Assembly (NCBI GenBank): GCA_016792805.1
Contig: JAEUHX010000042.1
Location: 62,001-126,000, forward strand
Direction of reading: 5' to 3'
Source of the DNA: Planctomycetota bacterium
Lineage (GTDB): Bacteria > Planctomycetota > UBA1135 > JACQFD01
Length of the DNA: 64,000 nucleotides
In this document: piece by piece, positions 42,090-50,622 of the stretch
Numbering within the stretch: the first letter of the stretch is position 1
How the letters are laid out: each line of letters begins with the position of its first letter
The notes under the pieces: model-generated
What the model saw: only the letters and a program-made list of their open reading frames with translations
Database searches by the model: none
Told to the model about the DNA's origin: nothing
Translations under genes and position numbers: made by a program

Positions 42090-42611
42090 ATGAATCACGA
42101 CGTCTCGCTCTGGAGATCCCAATGGCTCGGTCGCTGCGTCGAAGTGCGCGAGCAAGGGGGTCGGCGCATTGCGGACCTTCGGGCCCTCCAGGATGCGGGC
42201 GGCGCCGATTCGAATGTGGCGGAACCGATCGAGGCCGAGATCCTCGACCAAGCGCATCCGACGCCAGGCGATCGCGTACTTGTGATGACGACGGAGGCTG
42301 GAGCCTCCTTCGTCGTCGGTACCTTCGGTGCGCACGACGGCCGGCGCCCGCATCTCTCGTCGGGCTTCTCCGTCGAGTGCGAAGGCTCGGCGGTTCGCCT
42401 GGTGGACGGCACGGGGCGAGTCGCCCTTGAGATCGAGACCTCGACAGGCGTGCCGCAGGTGAAGCCGATGGAGAGCGACCTCGCGATCGACCTCGTCGGA
42501 AAGCTCTCCGTGGCGGCCCATTCGATTGAGCTGCGCTCCAAGCTCGGAAATGTGGTGATTCACGCGAACGACGACACGATCGTGCGCGGCGAGCGAATCC
42601 GGCTGAATTGA
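42090..42611 (+). CDS. DUF3540-like T6SS accessory protein
   Basis: A 173-residue protein that I place near DUF3540, a family found beside DUF2169 and DUF4150 genes in type VI secretion (T6SS) effector cassettes. Visible traits are a small beta-barrel-like central part (GDRVLVMTTEAGASFVVGTF), then regularly repeating short strands ending IELRSKLGNVVIHANDDTIVRGERIRLN. That resembles the needle-like beta-helix of VgrG C-termini. The assignment leans on the neighbours as much as on the sequence. The stop is three bases before the DUF2169 start. The roughly 195 bases upstream hold a TATGAT hexamer (42058-42063) that could be a -10 element. Confidence 0.6.
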   Translation: MNHDVSLWRSQWLGRCVEVREQGGRRIADLRALQDAGGADSNVAEPIEAEILDQAHPTPGDRVLVMTTEAGASFVVGTFGAHDGRRPHLSSGFSVECEGSAVRLVDGTGRVALEIETSTGVPQVKPMESDLAIDLVGKLSVAAHSIELRSKLGNVVIHANDDTIVRGERIRLN

Positions 42612-42614
42612 GCG

Positions 42615-43766
42615 ATGGATTTTTATAATAATACGCCTCTCGCCGCCGGCATCGCGCGCTCGGAGCTTCTGTATAAAGATCTGCTCCTCGCCACGGTGGC
42701 GATCAAGGGAACGTGGGAGGCGGACCCGTCGAAAGGAGAGCTGCGGCTCCTCGAGGAACAGCCGGAGGTTGTGGAGGCCGACGCCGAGACGCCGTTCGGG
42801 CCGCTCGACCTCGACCTCATGCCGATCAAGTCGGCCTGCGATTTTGCGATTTATGGCAATGCCCATGCGCCTTCGAGCCGGAGAACTGTGGATTCGATGC
42901 GGGTCGGGATTCGCATCGGGAGCTTTCAGCGTTCGATCGCCGTGTTCGGCGAGCGCATTTGGGAGAAGCGCGGCGGAGCGCTCGCGATCTCCCACCCGAA
43001 GCCCTTCTCGAAGATGCCGATCACTTGGGAGAACTCCTTCGGCGGTGCAGCACTCGACGAGGGAGGCAATGCGGTGAGCTATGCCGATAATCCGGACGGG
43101 AAGGGATTTGTCACTATCGAGGAGAATGTTCCCGGAACTCCGCTCCCCAATATTGAGGAAGCCGATCAGCTGATTACGGATTGGCGCCAGCACCCGATGC
43201 CCGCTGCGCTCACCGCCGTGAAGCGCACTTCAGCGCTCCGCGGGACGCGCGGGATCCACGCCGACCTCGAGCAGCAGCGCACCAGCCTCGATCCGTCAGC
43301 GTTCACATTTTCACATCCCCGCATGATGCTGCCGCGCTACCCGAGCGGCGAGCGCGTGGAGCTCGACGGCATGACGGCGGCTGGGCGATGGGAGGTGCAG
43401 CTTCCGCGCATCGATGCGAGCATCGTCGTGGTTCTCGGAGACGCAAGTTATGTATTGCCTCTCGTTCCGGACACCGTAGTTCTCTATCCCGAGGATCGGC
43501 GTATCTGTGTGATTGCCCGGAGAGCGATCGTGTATGAATTCGCGCCGGAGCGGCTGCGCTCGATCCGCGTTGTTCAGGGCGATACTCCGGGCGGCCACCG
43601 CCGCACGACGACGATCACAGAGCAGAAGAATGCGCAGGCACCCGTCGTGTTGCTCGGCCCTGCGTGCGACCCCGAGGTGCTCCCGATCCCGTTCTCTGTG
43701 ATTCTGGAGCACTATCCGCTGACTACGATTCTCGAAGGGCTTCCGCTCTGTCCCTCGGGGCGTTAG
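42615..43766 (+). CDS. DUF2169 domain protein
   Basis: A 383-residue DUF2169-family protein, recognised by its opening NNTPLAAGIARSELLYKDLL, the central KPFSKMPITWENSFGGAA and DADAETP-type acidic loops. DUF2169 proteins are adaptor-like components encoded with PAAR-like DUF4150 proteins and effectors in type VI secretion islands of Proteobacteria; their molecular role is thought to be effector loading. No signal peptide or membrane span is present, so it is cytoplasmic. It is the second gene of the cassette, three bases after the DUF3540-like gene. Confidence 0.85.
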   Translation: MDFYNNTPLAAGIARSELLYKDLLLATVAIKGTWEADPSKGELRLLEEQPEVVEADAETPFGPLDLDLMPIKSACDFAIYGNAHAPSSRRTVDSMRVGIRIGSFQRSIAVFGERIWEKRGGALAISHPKPFSKMPITWENSFGGAALDEGGNAVSYADNPDGKGFVTIEENVPGTPLPNIEEADQLITDWRQHPMPAALTAVKRTSALRGTRGIHADLEQQRTSLDPSAFTFSHPRMMLPRYPSGERVELDGMTAAGRWEVQLPRIDASIVVVLGDASYVLPLVPDTVVLYPEDRRICVIARRAIVYEFAPERLRSIRVVQGDTPGGHRRTTTITEQKNAQAPVVLLGPACDPEVLPIPFSVILEHYPLTTILEGLPLCPSGR

Positions 43767-43782
43767 AGGATCACATCGAAAT

Positions 43783-44628
43783 ATGAGTATTCCCTGCCCT
43801 GGCCTCAGCGCCGGATTCATGCAGATCGGAATCTCGGCATTCACGATGCACGATCAGGCGTTGCCGCCGCCCGTGCCGCTGAAGTGCATCCCGGGGCTCA
43901 TCGAAGGCCCCGCATTCATGGGTTGGCCTCCGGGAAAGCTCACTCATAAGGCAGGCACAAAGACACAGTTTGATGGCAACTTCGCTATTCAGTACGGCCA
44001 TGACATCGGATTCGTGATTCCGCACTTCGCGATCCCGATGAATGCGCTTTGCGCAATTCACACGGCGTTCTCGAAGCACAAGGTCTCGTTCCCGATCAGC
44101 AACGTACTTATTGAAGGCAAGCCGCTCGGCACGTACTCGCTTGCCTTTCTGGGAATCATCTGCGCCGCGCCGGTTTCTATGCCGACGGGGGTCGTGATCC
44201 TGCTGAAGTGCACGGTTGTGACTTCGATGGGAGTCGCCGACTTCTTGCTCGGGCTTCTGACGATTGCGATCGACGTCGTCTTTGACCTCGCTTGGAACAA
44301 GATCAAAGGCAAGTTTCCAAAGTGGGGCGACAATCTTGCGAAGGCCGCAGGGCAGCAGGCGATCTCGCAGATCATCCTCGGCGGAGGTGCAGCGCTTGCC
44401 GGCAAATATGTGCTCGCGAAGCTCGGCGAGAAGGGAATCCAGTGGGTTGTGAAAAACTGGGTCCTCTCTCCGGCCGTGAAGTGGTTCCCACTCTGGGGAA
44501 TCGGACAAATCCCCGGCACGCCCGATTGGATGGGCGAGCAGCGCCCCGGACTCGGCTCGGGGAACTGGGGTCCAAAGTTCTTCAAGAGTGACCCGAACGA
44601 ACAGGGAGGCGGCTATGGCGTTACCTGA
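43783..44628 (+). CDS. DUF4150 PAAR-like protein with hydrophobic C-terminal extension
   Basis: A 281-residue protein. Residues about 25-150 match DUF4150, a PAAR-like spike-tip domain: PPVPLKCIPGLIEGPAFMGWPP, then SFPISNVLIEGKPLGTYSL and MPTGVVILLKCTVVTSMG. From residue about 150 to 240 there are hydrophobic, glycine-rich helices (FLLGLLTIAIDVVFDLAW, AISQIILGGGAALAGKYVLA) that could be a membrane-active or effector extension. Two 60-base samples inside the gene had 53-55% G+C, lower than the surroundings. The last 14 bases overlap the following DUF2169 gene. Confidence 0.75.
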   Translation: MSIPCPGLSAGFMQIGISAFTMHDQALPPPVPLKCIPGLIEGPAFMGWPPGKLTHKAGTKTQFDGNFAIQYGHDIGFVIPHFAIPMNALCAIHTAFSKHKVSFPISNVLIEGKPLGTYSLAFLGIICAAPVSMPTGVVILLKCTVVTSMGVADFLLGLLTIAIDVVFDLAWNKIKGKFPKWGDNLAKAAGQQAISQIILGGGAALAGKYVLAKLGEKGIQWVVKNWVLSPAVKWFPLWGIGQIPGTPDWMGEQRPGLGSGNWGPKFFKSDPNEQGGGYGVT

Positions 44629-45799
44629 GCCGAGCCCTGCTCCCGCCGGAGACGGCCCGCACCGCCTTGCCTTCCTCGCTGCGGCGCGAGACGGGAGCGA
44701 CTTTGTATCGATCCACAGCAAGGTCTCGCTGGCGATCAAGCCGAACGGCGATTGCCGTCCCGCGGATGAGCCTTCGCCATTCCTCACGCCGGAGAGCGGC
44801 ATCGACGACTCCGATGTGATCCCTTACAAAACTGCCACCGATCTCATCGTGATGGCGAGCGCCTACGGTTCGGGCGGCCGTCCCGCATCCGAATTCGAGG
44901 CGAGCATTGAAGTCGGTAAGATTCGGCGCGTTTATCGTCTGAATGGTGAGCGGCGCGTACTTTACAGAGGGCGCGGCTCCATACAGTTTTCGAAGCCGAC
45001 CCTCGTCGAATGTGTGCCGCTCACTTATGCACGCGCCTACGGCGGCTATGACGCCCTCGAGCCTATGCCGGAAGGGGCGCTCCGTGCTCGGGCGCTCGGT
45101 TTCCATCCGGGGCTCTACCCGCGCAACCCGATCGGGCTCGGCTATGTCGTGCGCGAGGAGAAGGAGCGGCTCGACGGTCTGGAACTCCCCAATGTCGAGC
45201 ATCCCGAATATTTGTTGACACCACAGAATCTCGTCGTGGGGGACGCGTCCCAGTGGTGGCGTCAGCCGATTCCGTGGAGCTGCGATTGGTTTGGCAAGAC
45301 CTGGTTCCCGCGCGTGGCATTCTTCGGCGGCGTTCCTGACGATTTCCCCGACGATGATCGGGAGACCGCCGAGGTGAAGCTCGGCTGGCTGGATCCTTAT
45401 TGTAAGAAGCGGGCCGTCGAATGCTCTCTCGATCAGATGCTCGACGACCGCATGGGAAACGCGGCATCGCCTGGCCTTGTGCTGCCGTTCCTGAAAGGAA
45501 ACGAATCGATCGCGCTTCGGGGTATGCGCCCGCAGGGCGACCTTGTGGTGAACTTGCCGCTGAAGCCGCCGAAGATGGAAGTCGTCTTCTCCGGCAAGAC
45601 CTATGAGGTGACGCCAGTTCCTCACCGCATCCTGATCAGTGTGATGGAGATGGGCGCCTACATCGTGTGGCACGGCGCCTGGAAGCCGCCGAAGGCGCTG
45701 CCCTATCGCCTCCCCGAGGAGGCTGGGCCTCGCATGCTCGCGCGGCACGGTATTCAGGTGCGCGTCGACGGCGACGCTATCGTTCCGACCGAGTCTTGA
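44615..45799 (+). CDS. DUF2169 domain protein (second copy)
   Basis: A 394-residue DUF2169-family protein, diverged from the copy at 42615 but with the same landmarks: SKVSLAIKPNG at the start, RVLYRGRGSIQFSKPTLVE, ARAYGGYDALEP and GLYPRNPIGLGYV in the middle and KPPKMEVVFSGKTYEVTP near the end. The ATG at 44615 lies inside the end of the DUF4150 gene and is preceded by GGGAGG at seven bases, so translation is independent or coupled. Two DUF2169 paralogues flanking one DUF4150 protein suggests a dedicated loading pair. Its end faces the HEAT-like gene five bases away. Confidence 0.82.
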   Translation: MALPEPSPAPAGDGPHRLAFLAAARDGSDFVSIHSKVSLAIKPNGDCRPADEPSPFLTPESGIDDSDVIPYKTATDLIVMASAYGSGGRPASEFEASIEVGKIRRVYRLNGERRVLYRGRGSIQFSKPTLVECVPLTYARAYGGYDALEPMPEGALRARALGFHPGLYPRNPIGLGYVVREEKERLDGLELPNVEHPEYLLTPQNLVVGDASQWWRQPIPWSCDWFGKTWFPRVAFFGGVPDDFPDDDRETAEVKLGWLDPYCKKRAVECSLDQMLDDRMGNAASPGLVLPFLKGNESIALRGMRPQGDLVVNLPLKPPKMEVVFSGKTYEVTPVPHRILISVMEMGAYIVWHGAWKPPKALPYRLPEEAGPRMLARHGIQVRVDGDAIVPTES

Positions 45800-45804
45800 G
45801 ATCG

Positions 45805-46863
45805 TCAACGATCGCTCTCGGGCTCCGAGAGGCGCCCCTGAGGGCCGGGCTCGTCGAACGTGAGGCGACCTCTCTCACCCTCGGCGAGCGCGGAAAGACG
45901 TGCTGCTGCGCGGCGCGATGCGGCGTCCGTCGACGGCAAAGCGTCGAGCAGCGCGCGCTTGTCCGAGACGCGCGTGAGGATGTTTTCGATTTGTGAGTTC
46001 TCGAGCCGCGCCATCAGCGCCCGCAGCGCACGCACCCGGCGCGGGAGTGCCACCATGGCGTCCGCGACGGCTGATTCGAGGTGGCGCTCCTCTGCGGGCT
46101 GCACGAAGAGCGCTGCTTCCGCGCGGAGATCGGGACTTGCGTCGCTGAGCGCTTTTGTTGCGACCGTGTGCGTCGCCAGCTCTTTCGGGAATTGCGCACA
46201 GAGCGCCTCGAAGCTTGCCAGGCGCAGGTCGGCCGACTCCTCCTCTGTGGCGTTCCGTGCGAGCGCGCGCGCAGGCTCGAGGCTTCGAACCGAGATCTCG
46301 CGTGCCACGGAAGCAGCCGATCGCAACAGAAACTCAAGGGCCTCGAGGTCCGAGGCAACTTCGTCCGCTCGAACTCTCACTTTTCCTGCTGATACCACAG
46401 CTCCGATGCGCGCGATCGTGCGCCGGACCGAAGGCCCCAGGATGGCCCGGCAGATCACGGCGTCTCCCTGGACTCGGAATCGCTCGTCGAATTCCCGATC
46501 GCCCGTCGTGCAGATCTCGCCGATCCAAGTCGCCACGGCCTTTGTCGCGCCCGATTTTTGTGCCACCTTGAACGCGGGATCCCACCGAGCTGTCATCGGC
46601 GGCGCGGGTGCCGCCTCGATATAAGTGATATAATCGCTCGAGTCGTCAGTCTGATCGACCGCAAGGCGCAGCTGCACACCCTCAAAATTCCCCTCGAGCC
46701 GCGGCGACGCAATTAAGCCGCCGCGAAAGAACCGCAGCCCGAGCCGTTGCGCCAGGCCAGCCCAGCCCTGGACGCGGCGCCTTCGCCGCGCGTTCTCCCA
46801 GGACATCAAAATTGCGACGCCCGAGAAGGCCGCAACGACGAGGGCGATGTCCCACGGGCCCAT
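45805..46863 (-). CDS. Membrane-anchored protein with HEAT-like helical C-terminus
   Basis: A 352-residue protein of unknown function. One N-terminal membrane span (about 5-22, DIALVVAAFSGVAILMSW) is followed by a basic stretch, a beta-rich middle part (residues about 45-165, FFRGGLIASPRLEGNFEGVQL) and an Ala/Leu/Arg-rich helical region (about 190-330) reminiscent of HEAT or similar repeats. It converges on the DUF2169 cassette with a five-base gap. Transcription away from it argues against being part of that operon, though an immunity-type role cannot be excluded. No homologue recognised. Confidence 0.6.
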   Translation of the reverse strand: MGPWDIALVVAAFSGVAILMSWENARRRRRVQGWAGLAQRLGLRFFRGGLIASPRLEGNFEGVQLRLAVDQTDDSSDYITYIEAAPAPPMTARWDPAFKVAQKSGATKAVATWIGEICTTGDREFDERFRVQGDAVICRAILGPSVRRTIARIGAVVSAGKVRVRADEVASDLEALEFLLRSAASVAREISVRSLEPARALARNATEEESADLRLASFEALCAQFPKELATHTVATKALSDASPDLRAEAALFVQPAEERHLESAVADAMVALPRRVRALRALMARLENSQIENILTRVSDKRALLDALPSTDAASRRAAARLSALAEGERGRLTFDEPGPQGRLSEPESDR

Positions 46864-46897
46864 TTTCGTCGCTCACCCCGTTGGAGCCCAACGAAGG

Positions 46898-49117
46898 TTA
46901 CTTTTCAGCACGGCTCACGGCTCCCGTGATCGATGCAATGACGTCTCCGGCGTAAGCCGAGCGCGTCCACTCGCTCAGCGGCTGCGGCAGCCTTCCGCAC
47001 CAATTGGGATACTCCGACAGCGTTCCAGGGGCGTTGCGCTGCTCCTCAACTCCTAATAAATCGTCCAGGCTCACGAGCTGGAGACGCGAGCGCGTCTGGC
47101 GCAGCCAACGGTGGAACCCGCGGATCACCATCGGCAGGTCGGCCCTGCTCGGAATCGCCGCCTCGAGCCCCGCCGCCTCGCACCCTTCCCGTTCCAGTGC
47201 CTCGAGCATGCGCAGCCGCTCGCGCACGCGCGCGACCGGCGCCTCCTCCGCTTCCTTGGAACTCCGGAATTGTTGTAACCGGCGGCGCAGCTCCAGGTCG
47301 CGCCCAAGCCAGAAGCCCGCAAGCGTCGGCAGGTCGTGCGTTCCCCACGACGCGACGCTGAGGGGGGCGTAGCTCTCCGGCGTTGTCCAGCGTCCCTCGC
47401 CATCGCGTTCGAACATCACCACTCGGCAGCCGAAGATGCGCTCCTCGGCGAGCCGCTCGCGCACGCCGGGCGGCACCGTGCCGAGATCTTCGCCGACGAG
47501 CATGGCGCGGTGCCGAAGGCTCTCGAGCGCGAGGATCGCGAGCAGCTCCTCGGCCGGATAGCGCACATAGGCGCCCTCGGTGGCGCTGGCGCCGCGCGGC
47601 ACCCACCAGAGCCGGAAGAGACCCATCACATGGTCGATCCGCAGCGCTCCGCCGTGGCGCAGCGCGGCGCGCAGCAGCTCGATCCACGGCTCGTAGCGCG
47701 CTTCTCGAAGCGCCACCGGGTCGAGCGGGAGCACTCCCCACATTTGGCCGTTCTTCTGGAACGCGTCGGGCGGCGCGCCGACCTCCGCGCCGGAAACGTA
47801 CAGATTCGAATGCGCCCACGCGTCGTAGCCGGAGGCGGCGCTTCCGACGGCGAGATCGTGATAGAGACCGATCTCCATGCCCGCCTCGCGCGCGACGCGC
47901 TGGGCGTCGGCGAGCTGCCGCTCCACACACCACTGCACAAATGCGTGGAAGAGAATCCGTCCGGCGAGCTCGCGTGCGATCGGCGAAGTGAGCGCGCGCT
48001 CGGGGCTGCGTAGCTCCGCCGGCCAATCCTTCCAATGAAAGAGCGGCGGCGTTTGTTGTGAGTAATGTTCACGAATCGCCTCGAAAAGCGCGAAGCGCTG
48101 CAGCTCCTCGCCGCGGGACGATCGCCACAAATCGAATGCACGCGCACGCGCGGTCCGCAGCGGCACGTCGCGTTCGGCGAAATCGCGGAAAGCGGCGTCG
48201 AGGATGCGCCGCTGCACGCCCGCCACCGCCTCGTAGCGCACGGTGGCCGACGCGCGCAGCTCGGCAATCTCGGCGCGCAGCGCCGACGATTCGAGGAGAA
48301 GCTGCGCGCGCGGCGAATCGGCTACCTCGGGGAGCGACGCCACCTCGAGGTAGATTGAATTGTAATGAGCTCGGGTGATGGGACAGTAGGGGCTGTGGTC
48401 GTGGGGACCTCGATTCGGGACGGCGTGCAGCGGCGGCAGCCCGAGGCACTGCGCGTCGAAGGTGCGTGCCGCCCAGGCGGCGAGCTGGGCCGCACCCGCG
48501 AGCGAGCCGATGCCGAAGTCGTCATCGGTGCGTAAACTGTAAAGATTCACAGAAAGGCCGACGAGCGGGCGCCCCGCGGCGATTGACGCCGGCAGGTAGG
48601 CCTGCGTCGGCGCAACGATGAGCAATCCGCTACTCACCTCGTGGCGTTCGCCGCACCAGACCGCCTCCACGTCGTAATATCCGAGCATGAGGGGCGGCAG
48701 CTCGACGAGCCACGTCGTGCGCGTGACAGCGCTGGAGTCGACGCGAGCGCTTTCCGAGAGCGCTGCCTGCTCGCACGAAGCGACGTGAAGAGCGCCCGAC
48801 TCGGCGCGCAGGCGAAGCAGGAGCCGCCCGGGGAGGAGCGCGCTCGCAGGCGCGGGCACTCGCACGGCGAGGCGCGCGCGTCCGGCGCCGCGGAACACCG
48901 AAATCACCGGCACGAGGCGCTCGTGCTCCCGGCGGCGCTCGCGCTCGATCGCGGCGGCGGCCGCAGCCGGCGTGCGCGCGTCGATTCCCAGTGCCGCGAG
49001 GATGGCGAGGCGCGTGCTGTCGCGTGTCTCGTGGACGGCGCCGTCCACGTCGACATAGTGCGGCTCGATGCCTCGCAGCGCGGCAAGCTCCTGGAGCGGG
49101 GAGGTGGGCTGGGTCAT
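46898..49117 (-). CDS. malQ: 4-alpha-glucanotransferase (amylomaltase, GH77)
   Basis: A disproportionating enzyme that moves alpha-1,4-glucan segments between chains in glycogen/maltodextrin metabolism. The 739-residue protein has the bacterial MalQ layout: N-terminal accessory domains (about 1-165), then the GH77 barrel. The catalytic nucleophile Asp lies in LRIDHVMGLFRLWWVPRG, the acid/base Glu in LVGEDLGTVPPGVRE and the transition-state Asp in WGTHDLPTLAGFWLGRDL. LGLPPLHAVPNRGPHDHSPY is the family-typical substrate loop. TATGCT, 11 bases before the ATG at 49117 on the minus strand, is a possible -10. It stands alone; no glycogen genes are adjacent. Confidence 0.95.
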   Translation of the reverse strand: MTQPTSPLQELAALRGIEPHYVDVDGAVHETRDSTRLAILAALGIDARTPAAAAAAIERERRREHERLVPVISVFRGAGRARLAVRVPAPASALLPGRLLLRLRAESGALHVASCEQAALSESARVDSSAVTRTTWLVELPPLMLGYYDVEAVWCGERHEVSSGLLIVAPTQAYLPASIAAGRPLVGLSVNLYSLRTDDDFGIGSLAGAAQLAAWAARTFDAQCLGLPPLHAVPNRGPHDHSPYCPITRAHYNSIYLEVASLPEVADSPRAQLLLESSALRAEIAELRASATVRYEAVAGVQRRILDAAFRDFAERDVPLRTARARAFDLWRSSRGEELQRFALFEAIREHYSQQTPPLFHWKDWPAELRSPERALTSPIARELAGRILFHAFVQWCVERQLADAQRVAREAGMEIGLYHDLAVGSAASGYDAWAHSNLYVSGAEVGAPPDAFQKNGQMWGVLPLDPVALREARYEPWIELLRAALRHGGALRIDHVMGLFRLWWVPRGASATEGAYVRYPAEELLAILALESLRHRAMLVGEDLGTVPPGVRERLAEERIFGCRVVMFERDGEGRWTTPESYAPLSVASWGTHDLPTLAGFWLGRDLELRRRLQQFRSSKEAEEAPVARVRERLRMLEALEREGCEAAGLEAAIPSRADLPMVIRGFHRWLRQTRSRLQLVSLDDLLGVEEQRNAPGTLSEYPNWCGRLPQPLSEWTRSAYAGDVIASITGAVSRAEK

Positions 49118-49245
49118 GGCGCGGCGCCAGCATACGGTGGCCGGTGCGAAGGCCGTTGCTCCGGACGCCGTTGGATGAGGGAGCCTCCGGCTCGTAGGCT
49201 CCGTCCATCGCCAGCGAATCGCAAAGCAGGCCGCCCGCGGCAGCC
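49118..49245. other. Divergent promoter region, malQ / glycosyltransferase
   Basis: A short gap carrying TATGCT toward malQ. TAGGCT (49195-49200) points toward the glycosyltransferase and is followed by six bases and an in-frame ATC at 49207, so the plus-strand protein might begin earlier than the GTG at 49246. Confidence 0.3.
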
Positions 49246-50316
49246 GTGAGCGTCGTCGTTTGTAACTATAACGGCGAGCGCTATCTCGGTGATTTATTGC
49301 GTTCGGTGGCGGCGCAAACGGTGGCGCCTGCGGAGATTTTGGTGGTCGACAATCGCTCGACCGACGGGAGCGTGGCGCTGCTTCGCCGGGACTGGCCCGC
49401 AGTGCGCGTCGTTGAGATGGAGCGCAACGCGGGGCCCTGCCCGGCGCGCAACCGCGGGATGGAGGAGGCGCGCCATGGGCTTGTGCTGGCGCTCGACTGT
49501 GATCTGATTCTTGAGCCCGATTGTTTGGAAAAATGCCTTTGCGCGCTCGAGGCCGATCCGGGGCTCGCAGCGGTGGAGCCGCGCGCCGTCGACGAGGCGG
49601 ATCGCGCGCTCGTGCAATACGACGGCGCGTGGTTCCACTACGTCGGGCTTTTGTGCTTACGCAACTTCTATGTGCCGGCGCAGCAGGCGAATGGGTCCGG
49701 CGTCGTACCGGTCGATGCCTTCGTGTCGCTGGCGCTCCTTGCGCGGCGCGAGAAGCTGCTGGAGGCAGGAGGCTACGATCCGGCGTTCTTTATCCTTTTC
49801 GAGGATAGCGACCTCTCCTACCGGCTGCGGTCGGCGGGGGAGCGGATCGCGTGCATCGAGGATGCGCTGGTGGTCCATCGCGGGGGCACGGCGGGAACGT
49901 CGTTTCGTCAAGGGCTCTACCCGGCGCGGCGCGTATTTCTGCATTCGCGCAATCGTTGGCTTTTCTTAGTGAAGAGCTACCAAAAGCGGACGCTCCTGCG
50001 CGGCCTGCCCGGCCTGCTTTTGTATGAGCTCGTGGCGATCGCATTCGCCTGCGCCAAGCTCGCGCCCCACGCCTATGTCCACGGGAAGCTCTCCTTTCTG
50101 TGGCATCTCCCGGGGGCCCTGGCCGCGCGCCGCCTCACGCGCCGACGCCGCCGCGTCCCCGACCGCGAACTCGTCCGCGGTGGCCCGCTCACGCTCTGGC
50201 CGCCGCTGACCGCCGGCCCCGTGGCCGCCACCTTCGGCCGCGTGCTCGATGCCCTGTTGCGGGGATGGTGGCGGCTTCTAGGGGGAGTATCTCCGCCTCA
50301 GGAGCACCTGCAGTAG
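49246..50316 (+). CDS. Family 2 glycosyltransferase
   Basis: A 356-residue GT-A enzyme: SVVVCNYNGERYLGDLLRSV, ILVVDNRSTDGSVALL, NAGPCPARNRGMEEA and LVLALDCDLILEPDCLEK (metal site). Its acceptor region reads VDAFVSLALLARREKLLEAG and FFILFEDSDLSYRLRSAG. A hydrophobic segment near 258-275 (LLLYELVAIAFACAKLAP) followed by an Arg-rich tail suggests membrane association. The frame stays open upstream to at least 49207, so the N-terminus is not certain. Single gene, divergent from malQ. Confidence 0.87.
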   Translation: MSVVVCNYNGERYLGDLLRSVAAQTVAPAEILVVDNRSTDGSVALLRRDWPAVRVVEMERNAGPCPARNRGMEEARHGLVLALDCDLILEPDCLEKCLCALEADPGLAAVEPRAVDEADRALVQYDGAWFHYVGLLCLRNFYVPAQQANGSGVVPVDAFVSLALLARREKLLEAGGYDPAFFILFEDSDLSYRLRSAGERIACIEDALVVHRGGTAGTSFRQGLYPARRVFLHSRNRWLFLVKSYQKRTLLRGLPGLLLYELVAIAFACAKLAPHAYVHGKLSFLWHLPGALAARRLTRRRRRVPDRELVRGGPLTLWPPLTAGPVAATFGRVLDALLRGWWRLLGGVSPPQEHLQ

Positions 50317-50327
50317 TATGTTCGGCG

Positions 50328-50352
50328 GCCCTAGCAGGCTGCTTGGGGCTTT
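50328..50352 (+). terminator. Imperfect hairpin after the glycosyltransferase
   Basis: GCCC(T)AGCA...TGCT(T)GGGGC forms an imperfect stem 11 bases after the stop at 50316, followed by TTTC. Weak candidate that would insulate the island downstream. Confidence 0.3.
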
Positions 50353-50536
50353 CGATGTTCGGGGCCAATTATCGCTCGAGCTACTCCGCAGGATTCTGAA
50401 GCGTCCGTCCTCTTCGCTCTGACTTGATCACGCATGCGCCATTTCTGTCTCACCGCCGATCGGGTGTTCAAGTCAATCCTCTTCGCGATCCGTCGCTTTG
50501 CTAGGCTCTGCGAAGCGAGTCAAGCTGGAGGCCAGT

Positions 50537-50553
50537 GTGTCTAGCGGACACAT
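50537..50553. promoter_or_regulatory. Inverted repeat TGTGTC-N5-GACACA upstream of DUF5131 gene
   Basis: A perfect six-base inverted repeat with a five-base centre (TAGCG), about 70 bases before the DUF5131 ATG. Spacing of half-sites (one helical turn) fits a dimeric repressor or activator; as RNA it would be a small hairpin. Confidence 0.4.
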
Positions 50554-50622
50554 TCGCGCGGGGTAGTCGGCGCGGTGGGCTTGATCTCGAACGAACCAAT
50601 TACTCATATTCCCAGAAGACCA

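Larger units (their letters stand above)
50317..50622. other. 306-base region leading into the DUF5131-TcmP island
   Basis: No gene is seen. Base composition falls toward the island. It contains the weak hairpin above and the dyad at 50537-50553. No attachment-site repeat, integrase or transposase remnant is visible. Confidence 0.5.
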
